Made by a program: the position numbers and the translations under genes. Shown here one piece after another: positions 1 through 11,783 of a stretch of DNA of 64,000 bases. The notes beneath the pieces were generated by a model. It searched no databases, was not told where the DNA came from, and saw only the letters and a program-made list of their open reading frames with translations. Source of the stretch: Pararge aegeria (Eukaryota > Arthropoda > Insecta > Lepidoptera > Nymphalidae); assembly GCF_905163445.1 (NCBI RefSeq), contig NC_053184.1:4340001-4404000 (forward strand), in the 5' to 3' direction. Every line of letters starts with the position of its first letter. Position 1 is the first letter of the stretch.

Positions 1-57
1 TCACTGATAATGCTAAAACAAAATAGTTTTTTTAAGCACGGAGAACTGTCTTCAATT

Positions 58-300
58 TGACGGTTGATTGGCATCCAGTGGGCAGCAACCCTGCTTTCTG
101 AGACTTAGGGTTCATTTCCCACAACTGGAAAATGTTTGATTGATTTTCAGTGTCTGAGTGTTTATATGTATATTATAAGTATTTATGTATATTATTCATC
201 AGTCATCTTAGTACCCATAACACAAGCTCACGCTTACATTGGGGCTGGATTGCGATGTGCGTATTGTCGTAGTATTTTTGTTTGTTTATTTATTTATAAT
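58..300 (+). mobile_element. tRNA-derived SINE, family A (Metulj-like), near full length
   Basis: The head reads GATTGGCATCCAGTGGGCAG, followed by a degenerate Pol III box B (GGTTCATTTCCC). The body (TCAGTGTCTGAGTG, CATCAGTCATCTTAGTACCC) and the end (GTCGTAGTAT plus TTTATTTATT) recur in about ten other copies in the window. The head carries tRNA-like promoter boxes and the tail is a simple A/T repeat, so it is a SINE moved by a LINE enzyme. Metulj-like is a recollection of butterfly SINEs, not a database match. Confidence 0.75.
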
Positions 301-966
301 GTTTAATTAAGTTGGTAAAAGTTTTACTTACTTAAGACTAGCGATCCCTCGCTACTTTGTTCGCGTGTTGAATATGCTGTCGTGGACATTTTTTATGTAC
401 TTTCAAGGTGAAGAACTTTGTTGTACATGATTTTATCGAAACTTTAGCTGTTTATGCTGCGCACGTAGCTGAAGCTCTCAAAAGGATAAACACTCTCTAT
501 TTTGAAACATTCTTCATTGGTCCTATGCTCCTATTAGTCTTAGCGTGATGATATATATCCTATAGCCTTCCTCTGTAAATGGGCTTTCCTAAAAATAATA
601 TTTAAAATCGGACCTGAAGTTCATGAGATCAACGCGTTCAAGTAAACAAATAATCAAACAAACTCTTCAGCTTTGTAAATGAGTATAAGATTTACATAAG
701 TGACATAAAATGCTTCTTCACCTGAAAGCCTCTTACTGTGAGGTAAACTTATGTAATTAGAGGGGTACACTTATATTTACCAAAGTCGTTTAGCGCTTTA
801 ATTGTTCACGCTTTTTAGTGTGTAGTAGGTATGCAACTAACTAAGTTACGATAGCCATATGTCAACTGTGTCAATCCCTCAGTGCCTGAATACTACAATC
901 TTCGAACAGTGCGTGTTGCCTATGATGACTTATTTAACTGAGACATTGTCTCTAACTATAGGCCTC
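301..966. other. no recognisable feature
   Basis: AT-rich sequence between SINE A and the RTE fragment. I see no long open frame, repeat family or RNA gene. Confidence 0.5.
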
Positions 967-1137
967 ATAAGAAGGCTTAGATACACTCAGCGGGCGATGG
1001 AGAGCTATGCTAGGAGTATCTCTACGTGATCAAATCAGAAATGAGGAGATCCGTAGAAGAACTTGAGTTACCGACTTAGCTCAGCGAGTTGCGAAGCTGA
1101 AGTGGTAATGGGCAGGGCACATAGCATTTCATAAAAC
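967..1137 (+). pseudogene. RTE-type LINE reverse transcriptase C-terminus, part 1
   Basis: Broken reading frames resemble the C-terminal part of lepidopteran RTE-type ORF2: a QRAMER-like stretch, LRDQIRNEE-like residues and a WAGHIA-like end. The frame breaks off where a CR1-like LINE tail begins and resumes at 1602 with the expected next residues (RRTDGRW-like). A better preserved relative lies at 32893-33275. It is a dead 5'-truncated copy. Confidence 0.7.
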
Positions 1138-1601
1138 TAAGTTTATAAGCATTCATTCATTGTTCAAGCTACTGAACTGTGGAATGCACTCCCAATAAGC
1201 ATACGACAGTCAAGGTCACTAGACATATTCAAAAATGCTGTTAAAGCCCATTTTCTTGAGCAATAAAGACGACAGTGATTAACTCTTACTCATATTTAAG
1301 TATGTTTTAGTATATATTAGTTTATTATTTTTTATATTTATTATTATTAGTATTTTATGTGTGTAATCTTGATAAGTATTAGTGTGTAATTGTTCGTAAG
1401 TATTTATATAATAATAATACACCCCACCAATCGATTTGCCTTGGTTTTCCTAATCCTAAGGTTGCCTGGAAGAGATCGCTACTAAGCGATAAGGCCGCCC
1501 TTTGTATCCTACTTTTTAAGTTTATTTTTGTTGTGTCCATTGTTTTTTTTTCCTATTTGTGGTGTACAAATAAAGTGTATAAATAAATAAATAAAAAATA
1601 A
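1138..1601 (+). mobile_element. 5'-truncated CR1-like LINE tail (family D), inserted in an RTE copy
   Basis: A short C-terminal coding remnant (about 1157-1266) reads ATELWNALPISIRQ, then DIFKNAVKAHFLEQ and a stop. This matches the LWNxLPxxIR...FK signature at the end of CR1/Jockey-group ORF2. The 3' UTR has the family stem-loop (ATCGCT at 1475 with AGCGAT at 1485), a late AATAAAG and an ATAA-repeat tail. The short repeat ATAGC is found at both junctions and is probably the target-site duplication. Confidence 0.8.
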
Positions 1602-1812
1602 ATAGCTCTGAGAACCGATGGACGTTGGAGTCTTAAGGTAATGGAATGGTGACCCCGCACCGGTGAAGATGCGAGGAGGACGGATCACATCAGGCGAGTC
1701 GCTGCGAGCCGCTGGAGGCAAGTGGCCCAGGACCGTGTTTTGTGGAACTCCCTACAAAATACCTATGTCCAGCAGTGGACGTCGATTGGTGGACTTGATG
1801 ATGATGACGATG
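1602..1812 (+). pseudogene. RTE-type LINE C-terminus, part 2, with 3' tail
   Basis: Continues the fragment at 967-1137. The DNA encodes the typical end of RTE-type ORF2 (AQDR...W motif, then a QQWTS-like end, here TATGTCCAGCAGTGGACG), followed by GATGATGATGACGATG, the usual trinucleotide tail of this class. Frames are disrupted. Together the two parts form one old RTE insertion split by a younger LINE. Confidence 0.75.
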
Positions 1813-3560
1813 TCAACTGCTGTTCCCATCAAACAAAAACATAATTTCCGAGTTCGTTCTTTCAACACAAAATTCCCAGTTAGATCTTACGCTCACAAAC
1901 GAGTCCCATGCGTTATAGTCTAACACTAACGAGCGAGGTTCCATTCAGCAAAATGTATCCTGCAGCGAAATCATGAATAAATTAGTTCCGACATATCATT
2001 ATAATTTTACACACGCGGAAATACTGCACTTTCGGCTATGTACTTATGTTTCCACACGCCTCGTAACAGCGGTGTCATATAGTGACCAAGCGTATAAGTA
2101 TATTATGTAACGTTCTATGTAAAGGTCTATACAAGGACACAATAAATATTAAAACGTATGTCAACTACGTCTGAATACGACCACGCATACCTATTATACA
2201 GAGTCGCATGACATAACTAATTAACTATACACGTTTATAAGAGATTTTTTTTATGCGGAGTTGGGCTTGTACTTTATTTTTAGCGCGGAATATGTTTACT
2301 ACTCTATGGACTCCCGGAGTACATATCAATTTGTCCACAAGTCGAACTGCCTGCTTTTGTGACCGGTCAAATGAAAAGACTTAGAAGACCCAGCCTAGAG
2401 ATGTGAGTTATACTACACATAATGATCGCTTTAGCTTACCGCCGAAGCGTACAAGGGTGGTGGGTTCTCTCATATTGTGACAGGGAGGTCTGTTCTAAAC
2501 AGTGGGCCAATAATAGACGTTGATAGCCACAAGTGAAAGTCTATATTATCTTTTAAAAGTAAAATAATAATAACGGCATAACACTAAGAACAATAAAACT
2601 GTACTGTCTGTTTTACTCTCCTTTATGTTTCGTTTCGATTCATAGGTACCTATTGTAGAGGAGGGAAATAAATCATATTGAACCCATGTTACGTTCTAGT
2701 AGTTTCCATTTCATGCACCATCAGTTTCCTTTTCGAGGAACGGAGTCACTTATTCTTTTGCGTATATAACTTGTAATAATTTTTTTATTACGTTATATTC
2801 GCACTTTTGTATACAATTATAAATATTTTTTTAATGAGTACTGACATTAATTGCAATAATTTATCAATGTTAAAAATACTAGAAAACTGATGGCAAGTTA
2901 CTGTTGAAGGAAATAACTATATTCGGAAAACAAGGCACTACATCTGGGACGGTCGTCTTTCGTATACAAATTTGACCCAAATAAGAAGTCACTTTGAGAA
3001 AAAAAAAAATCGGTGTTTGATTGAAAGGAGCGCTAAAGATTGTTAAAAAGCACCCACTCCTTGATGGATTGGGAGTTTTTTTCGAGTGAGAGATATTTAT
3101 AGAACTTGCCTATTCTAAAACTGTATAACACCGAAAATAACCTTTTAAAAATTATTTCGGAAGAATTTTGATACCCGACTTGTTTATTTTAAGAAGCTTG
3201 GTTATCATGGAAAAAAGGCATTTGAACTCAAAAAATATGTTCCGTTAACTGGATGTGACATATTCACGTTTTATTTTTGAAGTTATATTTCTTTTGGCGC
3301 GTTAGGGAAAAATGGTGAGAGTAAATTTTTACGATGCGCACGCACACCGAAACAAAAAACCGACACCATGAAGTTAACTCAACTAGAAGCTATAGTCAAC
3401 ATTTTAGTTATTCTAAAAAAGGCCTTTTTTCTATTGTTAGTGTCGTTTTTTCTACAAACGTAGATTAAGGCGAAAAATAAAATTTTTGAAAACATTTTTT
3501 ATCTTGTTACGCCAAAAAAGTACTTCCCCGGACGAGATATATCACAAAAAGCTATGCTAC
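1813..3560. other. mostly unrecognised; weak LINE tail near 2370-2530
   Basis: No sizeable coding frame is supported. Bases 2370-2530 end in AGTGGGCCAATAATAGACGT, like the ORF2 end and 3' tail of RTE-type LINEs (compare 10745-10815), but too diverged to place firmly. The rest is AT-rich with no repeat I can name. Confidence 0.35.
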
Positions 3561-3564
3561 TATT

Positions 3565-3800
3565 AACATCTTATTCAAATTCAAAATTCAAATTAAAAAA
3601 AAAATCTAAAAATTCTTTATTTATGTAGGCACTTATGAAGCGTTTATACATATATGCTCACATAATTGTAAGAGGAAGGTGATAATTTCGTTCGCCAACT
3701 TAAACCTAAAGCGACTAGGGTGCCAGACGAGCCCTGGTCTGAGAATAGCTCTCAACAAAGAGCCCGGTATTTTTTTGTTATCACCATCTCACAACTTCAA
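3565..3800 (-). mobile_element. Jockey-like LINE 3' UTR (family H)
   Basis: Read on the minus strand this is the 3' UTR seen complete at 49708-49978: GAGATGGTGATAACA, an acidic GC-rich block (CAGACCAGGGC), CGCTTTAGGTTTAAG, then a run to ACATAAATAAAG. The tail contains repeated AAATTTGAATT-like units. No coding part remains, so the copy is strongly 5' truncated. Confidence 0.7.
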
Positions 3801-4159
3801 AAATTTAAAATTCAAATTCAAATTAAAATTTAATTTTTTCAAGTTGGCCCTGTTTATAAAAACTTTATAAGCATTTTTTATAATTGCGATAGCCTTGCGA
3901 GCAAAATAAAACGCACGTGTGATCGATCTAATCACTCAATTCCTAAAAGCAATCAAAAGGCAACCTTGTGCAATTGCAAGGAATCTACAGCAAAAAAAAC
4001 TTGCAACTAAAATTGAACTGCGATGTCGCTTCAACAAAAGACCCATCGTATTGCTACCATGGTGCAGAATCGATTCTCGGCAATTTTGGAATTCATAATT
4101 CTGTATTCATAATTCAAAATTTTGGAATAGATTCTCTCTGGCATGGGTCACTGCTTCAA

Positions 4160-4350
4160 CCGCCGCTAATTACCACTCTACCGATAAATATGTGCCGCCA
4201 AGCGAGTTAGCGTTTCGGTACAATGTTACGTGGAAACTTAACTTACTTAACTTAACCATGACCCTATAAGGTTAGCCTGTTTACTATCATAATGACTTAC
4301 CAACTGGCAAGATTACAGTCAAGGTACAATTATAATGTAATAAAAAAAGC
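4160..4350 (+). mobile_element. tRNA-derived SINE, family G, 5'-truncated
   Basis: Shares with other family G copies TGTGCCGCCAAGCGAGTTAG, GGTACAATGTTACGTGGAAAC, AGGTTAGCCTGTTTACTATC and the end ATTACAGTCAAGG...TAATAAAAAAAG. The A-rich end fixes the orientation. The tRNA-like head is missing here. Confidence 0.65.
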
Positions 4351-5384
4351 AAAGATGAATGTGTTTCGCGATATTACTCAGTGTCTTGATTTTCTCTGAC
4401 ACTGAAATCTAAACTACGCATGAAGCGTATTTCGCGACGTGAAATTTGACACATAAACTGACGGGTTTGTCATCGAAAATTAAGGTTCCGGGTGCGATAC
4501 GACATCAAAGTCATAGAATATCAGGGCCCGGCCTTAAACGATCCCTATAATTAATTATACACTACAATACCCAAAGTAGGTCACTAATTTGTAGAACTAT
4601 AAATCATAATCTACACGTCACTTTGTCGACATTGGCTCTCCGAGGACGAAGCAGTGTACGCTAGCGAAATAAAATCCTGTTTACGTGTAAATAAAAAACC
4701 AGCAGAAAAACACCGAGTTTGATACGTAGTAAATGTACCAACTAAAAAGCAAGAACTAAAAAATTCTTTAATATCTTTAGTGATAGATTTTTTATGGCCT
4801 CATTAAGAACTGGCTTAATATCGGAACTACTATGTAGTGTTTTATCTCGCTTCAACTGACAGCACATTTCAAATGTAAGTGCGTGAAAAACATTGCATCT
4901 GTTGCGACGTTACGCTATGATATCATTAAGATCCTAAAAGCGTGTAACACTACTCTGAATGGATGTACAAGTCATCATTTATACTGTGCATCATTAATAC
5001 AATATACGAAGCTGGTGTTCCGCTGAAAACCGAGTATCGTCACAATTAATATCATACTGTTCCCTTGGAATGGAAGAATTATTTTAAACAACTCGAATTG
5101 ATTACAGAATCCTCAGTAACTCGAGTCCAACAACAGAGGTAACCACAACAACAACGACGATAACAACAACAACAGCTAGATACTATATAAAATTAGTCAC
5201 TTAAGTAACAGAAGTGGGATAAATTTTCAAAGCAAAACTTTATTTCTGATATGAAACATGAATTACAACTGACAACTCAGCTTCAATGCGGGTTCATGCG
5301 CTTTAATAACTATTTCGGAATAATATGAATTATCAGGAGTTAGTTATATATATTTGACCGTATTTTAATATTATTATAATTATT
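4351..5384. other. no recognisable gene; CAA-rich simple sequence near 5128-5176
   Basis: The stretch is AT-rich. At 5128-5176 it contains an impure CAA/CGA repeat (ACAACAACAACGACGATAAC). Nothing else is recognised. Confidence 0.4.
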
Positions 5385-5495
5385 TAACTCTTTATTTGTG
5401 CACACCACTATGAAGATAGGAAAATAAAAGAACAATAGAAATACAAAGACAGAAGTAGAATACAAAAGGCGGCCTTATCGCTTAGTAGCGATTAA
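5385..5495 (-). mobile_element. CR1-like LINE 3' tail (family D)
   Basis: On the minus strand the stem-loop ATCGCT-ACTA-AGCGAT is followed by AAGGCCGCCTTTTGTAT and ends near GTGTGCACAAATAAAG. This matches the family D 3' UTRs at 1138-1601 and 59700-60186. Only the last ~110 bases are present. Confidence 0.65.
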
Positions 5496-6005
5496 TATGT
5501 TATCCGAAGCACGGAATACGTTGAAGAACTTCTGATCTCCCAAAAAGAGATGTATTTATCAATTAAAAATAACGTATAATTAAATTGTGAGTAGCAGGCA
5601 TTCTTTAAAGTGTACTGGTTGAGGTTCCTAATTTACATAATTACTTTGGGTAAGGTGTAAAATGTGCCACGAATATTAATTAATTGCATTTTTGTCAGGC
5701 GATGAATAATGAGACATTTCATTAACGACAGTGAAAAAAATACTCTTTACATTATTAAAAGTTGTTATGATGTGAATTTGATCGTTAGGTTAGTTATCTA
5801 ACAAGTATCGTTAGTTCAAGGTAAATGTACTTTTTAAGTTGTTCTAACAATTTTGTAAAAATGTAACCCATCCCGTGCGCTACAGCCGATTATAAAATTA
5901 CTTCTCTAACTAATAAGGTCATTGAAATGAAATATAGGCAGTTGCATAAAAGAGTTGGCAACATTGTTCTAATTAAAAATAATATAATAATAATAATTTA
6001 TTTGC

Positions 6006-6253
6006 AAGCATATAAATAAATATACCACGACAGTACACACATAGCCATTTACCCCAAAAGTAAGCGTAGCTTTAAATTATGGGTACTAAAATTACTGATT
6101 AATATTTTTTAGAGATAATAAAAGTGTCCCTAGGCACTGAAATACCTTCGTGTTCATCACACAAATATTAAATATTTTCCAGTTGTGGGAATCGAACCCG
6201 CAGCCTTAGGCTCAGAAAGCAGGGTCGCTGCCCGCTGCACCAATCGGCCGTCT
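6006..6253 (-). mobile_element. tRNA-derived SINE, family A
   Basis: Minus-strand copy. At the right end it has CGGCCGATTGGTGCAGCGGG and box B GGTTCGATTCCC-like (GGGAATCGAACCCGC on the plus strand). The body and the tail ATAAATAAATATACCACGACA match family A. The TA-rich segment in the middle is rearranged relative to copy 29555-29822. Confidence 0.75.
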
Positions 6254-7170
6254 AATGTTACAAACTAAAAATCAATATGTAAAAGAAAATCTGAATAAGT
6301 TTTATTTTGATTTCAAAGTTGGGGTAAATAGGTATGCTATAACATTAAAGTTGTAACCAGACCAACGGGATTAATATATGAAAAAGCTTTACTTCGACAT
6401 TCTAAACGAGGATTTTTTAAAAAATAACGATTCTTCCTTTTATTCTATAGCACGATTATGACTTTTACTTAAACGCTTATTTTCATCATAGAATGTCTTA
6501 ATCATACTTAAATCACTGTTTGCTACACAGTATTTATTAGCACATTTTCAAGGAGCAACTGATCATAAAATTGGTGAAATGTAGGCATCCCTACGAAATA
6601 ACTCAATATAAGAGATTATTTACGTCCATCGGCTAAGATGATATTATAGCGATATTTAGGAAAATTAGAGTTGATCTACGAAAAAATACGAAGAAAACAT
6701 TAAACAGTGGTTTGTCGGTATTATTTCTCATTATAGTAGGCAGGTATAGCCACTAAACTCTGGGAACAAACGGAACACCGAAACTCAAGTAATGAGTCAA
6801 GAACTGTGTACCAAGTGACAAGAGAAAAAGGTAGAAAAGGACGAAGCATCGTATTAATTAACAACGTATTACCGGTACACTAAGGGCACGGGCTCTTCTT
6901 AGAAATGGGGGGAGAGGGGGTGGAGGTAGGAAGATGCTGCCCAAGTTCGAATTGGCAGCCTTAAAGCATTATGGAGAACTAACAGAAATGCAGGGGGTAT
7001 TCCTAAGATCAACGAAGCGGTTGCGAATTTGTCAATTAATGTGCTTATAAATGTTGTACTTATTGCGTAAGATAAAAGTTTTGTAAAAAGGCTCTTAGGA
7101 TCTTTTATTTTTCAAAGAGAAGAAACCACTTTCCCGTCCAGTAAAACTCGTACCTTACGAATAATCTTGT
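6254..7170. other. no recognisable feature
   Basis: AT-rich. A short G-rich run (GGGGGGAGAGGGGGTGGAGG) lies near 6906. No coding frame or known repeat was identified. Confidence 0.4.
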
Positions 7171-7177
7171 CTATACT

Positions 7178-7386
7178 CATTGGCGTGCATAGAGGGTTTC
7201 CTCAGGGTATGCAGATGATATAAACAGAAGAAAATCTCCAGTATGAGCTATAAATACTTGAGGGTAGGTTTTTTATAACTCTTACAATGCCTATTCCTCG
7301 TACTCCCTCGTACTCGTACTGGAGTTTTTCTTCATTTTATATCATCTGCATACCCTGTGCATACCCTCTATGCACGCCACTGTAGA
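7178..7386. mobile_element. MITE-like element with ~60-bp imperfect terminal inverted repeats
   Basis: The left end reads CATTGGCGTGCATAGAGGG and continues to GGGTATGCAGATGATATAAA and CTCCAGTA. The right end is the imperfect reverse complement, ending CCCTCTATGCACGCCACTG. The centre (about 80 bp) is not repeated. CTATACT occurs just outside both ends (7171-7177 and 7387-7393) and could be a 7-bp target duplication. No coding capacity, so it would need a transposase in trans. Confidence 0.65.
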
Positions 7387-8429
7387 CTATACTTATATCT
7401 TGCCTTTAATATACGACACTGAGAAACTTGGTATTGATTAATAAGGAAGGTTTAACATTTCCCATCTCAGAAGTTATAGGGCTCTGCCCGAAGAATATAT
7501 GGTTGGATAAGGGGGCATAATATAGTTAGTTTTACTTATTTGATCAAAATATTGCTAAAAATGACACTTTTAATAAACGTGTTGCCGGTTATAGCTTGTA
7601 CCACATCACAATTTGTACTAACAAAACGATACCCGTACCGACGTAATGAACACGCCTGAATTTGACGTTGTGGGAATTTCATAATTAAAGATAAAACGTA
7701 TTTTACATGCTATGCGGCCTGCACCAATTTTATAGCCGGTCATTCTATAAAAATGTGTGAAATTTGTTGTGTAACTGTCGCTATAAATTAGAAACAATAT
7801 GTACGATCATAATCGCATCGCAAATATAAAAATACAAAACAACAAGAAACCTACTAATTTAAATCCAAGGTATCTTTGTAATATAAAATTAATACGAGTA
7901 CTATGGCAATTATTTTAGTTCAAATAACTTTTAATGAGGCCCAATCCGTAAGAACAATTTAATTCTGAGTAAACCAACCTTCGACAAACTTCGCCGAATA
8001 AATCCTTAATCTTAACGTCTGATAATAATTAATGTAACTATATTATGTAAAAAAACTCTCTTAAATCTATAATTGTACATGTAGATCTCTACATCATAAA
8101 TAAACAAGTCTATGTTCTTCCTGACTGACGGATAAGCTTTAGCTGAATACATACTGCACGTAAAAAAAAAAAATTTTGAAAGCAAATTCTGTGAGTACGT
8201 TACAGGTATTTTAAGAAAGGATTATTGCTACAAAGACCGTGAAAGTTTATATTAAAGCTTGTTATATTTTCAAGTTAAATCGACTAATAGAACAGTAAAT
8301 AACACATAATTTAAAAAAAATCTACATAGAGGTTTATTAGGAAATTAAAGATTATTTGTACAACGCGCTAAACTCAATATATTTTGTATTTAATAATCCA
8401 TTTCATAAGTTGCAGGAAAAAGCTAGTGT

Positions 8430-8655
8430 AGTTGGAGAGCTTTTTTTGACGACTACCACTTTACTTATTTCTGCCACTAAGCAGCATTTGTCAATGCTGT
8501 GTTTCGGTCAAATGGGAGTTGTTATCAGCAGTGTAATTACACGTATATAAGGCTTAACACGCATGCCTCCGATTGGTGGACACAGTATGGCATACTGCAG
8601 GTCGTGTTCTTTGCCTGCCCTAAGAAGGCGATGGTTTACCATCAGACATGCCATA
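8430..8655 (-). repeat. dispersed repeat family R7, unclassified
   Basis: On the minus strand it carries GCAGGCAAAGAACACGACCT and further blocks shared with copies at 23811, 33330, 35245, 41305, 47490 and 62878. Open frames over it are accidental. The repeat type is unknown to me. Confidence 0.55.
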
Positions 8656-8670
8656 TACTAAATGCGTCAA

Positions 8671-9151
8671 ACCCCTATCCCTACTCGTCCCTATCCCTAT
8701 CCCAATCCCTACTAATATTATAAATGTCAATGTAAGTTTGTTTGTTACGTTTTCACGCAAAAACTAGTTAACCGATCCTCGTGATACTTTGTACACATAT
8801 TCTTGGAAGTGTTAGAAGTAATATAGGATACTTTTTACCCCGACATTAAGCCCGGCTCCTTTGGGAGAGGGGATGAAAGTGTTTGACGATTTTACACCAT
8901 AACTCCGACAAATTATAACCGATTTGAATAATTATTTTTGTACTATAGAGGTTATAATTTGTATCTGAATGTGGTAAGAGGACAGAACTCCTCAGCGGTC
9001 AGCAGCAAACCCCTCATTTAAGGCTTAGCGATGCTGTATACTTTAATTTTTTTTTAGAACTATAACTTTTTCTGCGTTTGATTTTGTTTTTTGAATGCCA
9101 CATCAAAAAACAAAATCAAACGCAGACGAAGTCGCGGGCAACAGCTAGTTT
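8671..9151. mobile_element. CTAGT-ended short repeat with hexamer array (family S), copy 1
   Basis: The left end is an array of CCCTAT hexamers, followed by ACTAATATTATAAATG. The interior has TTTCACGCAAAAACTAGTTA and the element ends GTCGCGGGCAACAGCTAGT. A second copy lies inverted at 11296-11783 with the same hexamer array. Such repeats abound in Lepidoptera; I cannot decide between a Lep1-like Helitron derivative (CTAG end) and an RTE-derived SINE whose 3' microsatellite tail is the hexamer. Confidence 0.7.
9072..9125. repeat. perfect inverted repeat, 23-bp arms, 8-nt loop
   Basis: Arms at 9072-9094 and 9103-9125 are exact reverse complements (CTGCGTTTGATTTTG...). The inverted sister copy at 11296-11783 has only the right-arm sequence at the matching place, so the left arm looks newly made. 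Confidence 0.9.
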
Positions 9152-9154
9152 TAC

Positions 9155-11290
9155 CATAAAAAAATGTGGAACATATTAGAAGTTGTACGCGTACAAAGTG
9201 ACGGGGTACCGCTTATATATAAGATAAATAGTAATTACATCCAAATATAAACCTCAAATAATTTAATATCGTATAGCATGACATCTGAAACCACACAACA
9301 GCACGCAAAATTAAATTGTTCGTACACCAGCGGTTTCCGTAATCAGAATCCGTTCAAAGTCTGTGCGTCAAGTTGAGAGTACTGGATTTTCATTTGCTTT
9401 CTAAACAAAAGCTTTTTGCTGAACTACGAATGATTACGAAATAATGCAATTTCACCCTAGACTGGTCTTTAACCGATACAAACCAACCTAAACTAAAACC
9501 ACCCAGCAGGAAAAAATAATAGATTAGATAGAGTCATTTCGAGCGATGGTTAAATATTACTGCAGTTGCTAAGGAGATATTTGATACCCAGTACATGGTG
9601 CGTGGCAATTTTTAGAGTATTTTTAATCCACTCTGTAAACTAGCTCATTTGTCTGAGCCCATTTATCTTTAATCTGTACTGAAGAAGAAAGATTTTTTTG
9701 TTTGTTTATTTGTACCGTATAGGCAAGAAAGTACTGGAACGATTTTAACCATTTCTTCAACACAAGAAAGCTGAACTATCACAAAGACACATATATTTTT
9801 TTAAAAGCTTCCTACCTTTAAGAGAACTGCAATAATGTAACCCAAAGTACCGATCGAAATTTTGCCTATGAAATTCATTTCTTGGAAGCCATCGTGCCCT
9901 GAGAAAAATATTATAATACATAAAAATGTACTACATGATTAAAGTACTTATTATAACCTACAAAAAAGTCCGCGAGGAAATATATCTAACTATCATTAGC
10001 AGCTATTGTGTTCTAAGCAAAGTATTCAATGTAAGCATTAGGAAAACTCTCTGTGCAAAATGTTTTCAATATCGGTTTGCCGTAAATAACTAAATTTGTT
10101 TTAAAGCCACGGTAACTGTCCCCGTTTGGCCATCACCAGTATGTACTCGTATGAAATCGCTTTTTTTTTTCTTAGATTAGTGCGTTGGTTTAGCGAAGGT
10201 CAGTAAGAAGCAAACAGACTCACACTTTTTAATGCTACAGTATTGATGCAAGTTTGTGATAAAAGCAACGCATTTCTTAAAAATAGTTCAACGAATACAT
10301 ACCACGATAATATTATGGGATTTGTCGATATTTCCACCCAGTTAGATCATTGTCACGACGGGACTTCCTCCGGAGGGGAAAAGCAGGGCAGCTTGTACCT
10401 CTTTAGGTAAATTTTTTGGTATTACTAAAAAATAATTAGCATTTTGATTTTCAACCTTATTAATTTTAATACCTTATGCAACGTTGGACTTTAAGTGCTT
10501 TACTCTTGAATTTATAAGAAACCAGAGTTCTGAAAAAAGCTAATAAATCTATCTTATGCATAATAATTTTGCATAATAAGTTTTTCATTGGTGTCGAATG
10601 AAGAAAGAATATTCTTTTGAGCCGCAAAAACCAATTTAAAGTTACGACGCTGTTTACCAAAAGTTCCCTTTTTTGGAAGATATCACTTTAGCAATTGCAA
10701 CTTTTAAAAGATTTTAATTTCGTTCGGATTATTATAGACCTTATGAAACCTCTCTTTTATGAAATAGCGGGACTTTGCCCAGGCGTGGGACAACAATAGA
10801 CCTATTAAGTCAATAATGATGATGAATATTATATACTAGTAGTAATTCTTAATCTCGCCCATGCGTTCACTACCAGTATCAAGTATAGCTTAGAACATTC
10901 AACTACCTTACTGAAAAAGTTTCATCGACATTGATTCAATGTTTATCCTAGACAAAAATACCTAGCTTTCGTTAGCATATTATAAGCTAGGTTAGTAAGA
11001 ATCAGTTTTGCATTCTCAATCGGTTCAGCCTATCAGAAACTCTCGAAACAATAGGTAGGTAGCTACTCAACAACAAATCAACTAATAGAGCTGGGATAAC
11101 GTCTATTGTAGGTATTTTCACACTCCATAACAAGAAACCATATGGGCAAGGGGCTGAATGTAACTGTCGACTTTAAGCCTGCTACCGTAACAGACTCCAC
11201 TATGAGATAGAGATTGAAGAAGAGAAAAAGCAGTAACGGAATCAACATGTGTTTAGAAAGTTTGGTATATATGTACTTTGTATTGTTATA
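9155..11290. other. mostly unrecognised; weak repeat remnants
   Basis: Bases 9690-9800 resemble the start of the repeat at 27590-27789 (TTTGTTTGTTTATT, ACGATTTTAACCATTT). Bases 10745-10815 look like an RTE-type LINE end (GTGGGACAACAATAGACC, then ATGATGATGA). I see no host exon. Confidence 0.35.
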
Positions 11291-11295
11291 TTATT

Positions 11296-11783
11296 TTAAC
11301 TAGCTGTTGCCCGAGACGTCATCTGCGTTTGATTTTGTTTTTTGATGTGGCATTTAATTTAATTGTAGATCTAAAAAAATTTAAAGAATTCAGTATCGCT
11401 AAGCCTTAAATGAGGGGTTTGCTGCTGTCCGCTGAGGAGTTCTACCCTCTATCTCTAACCACATTCATCAGATCTACACAAAGTTTGGGCAAAATCAAAC
11501 AATTATTGTAATCGCTATAGCACAAAAATAATTATACAAATCGGTTATAACTTGTCGGAGTTATGGTGTAAAATCGTCAAACACTTTAATCCCCTCTCCC
11601 AAAGGAACCTAGCTTAATGTCGGGGTATAAAGTATCCTATATTAATTCTAACACTTCGAAGAATATATGTACAAAGTCATATCGTGAGGATCGGTTAAGT
11701 AGTTTTTGTGTGAAAGCGTAACAAACAAACTTACATTGACATTTATAATATTAGTAGGGATAGGGATAGGGATAGGGATGAGT
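11296..11783. mobile_element. CTAGT-ended short repeat with hexamer array (family S), copy 2, inverted
   Basis: Begins AACTAGCTGTTGCCCGAGAC and ends TATAATATTAGT followed by AGGGAT hexamers. It is the reverse complement of copy 1 over about 450 bp with moderate divergence and small indels, including CTTAAATGAGGGGTTTGCTG in the middle. The two copies form an inverted pair about 2.1 kb apart. Confidence 0.7.

Noticed and set aside
1663..1923. 86-codon open frame on the plus strand
   Set aside because: It runs through the RTE LINE C-terminal fragment in a partly shifted frame and on into unrelated DNA.
8671..8711. CCCTAT array as a CRISPR-like or telomeric array
   Set aside because: No spacers, short unit, and it forms the end of a dispersed repeat that occurs again at 11756.
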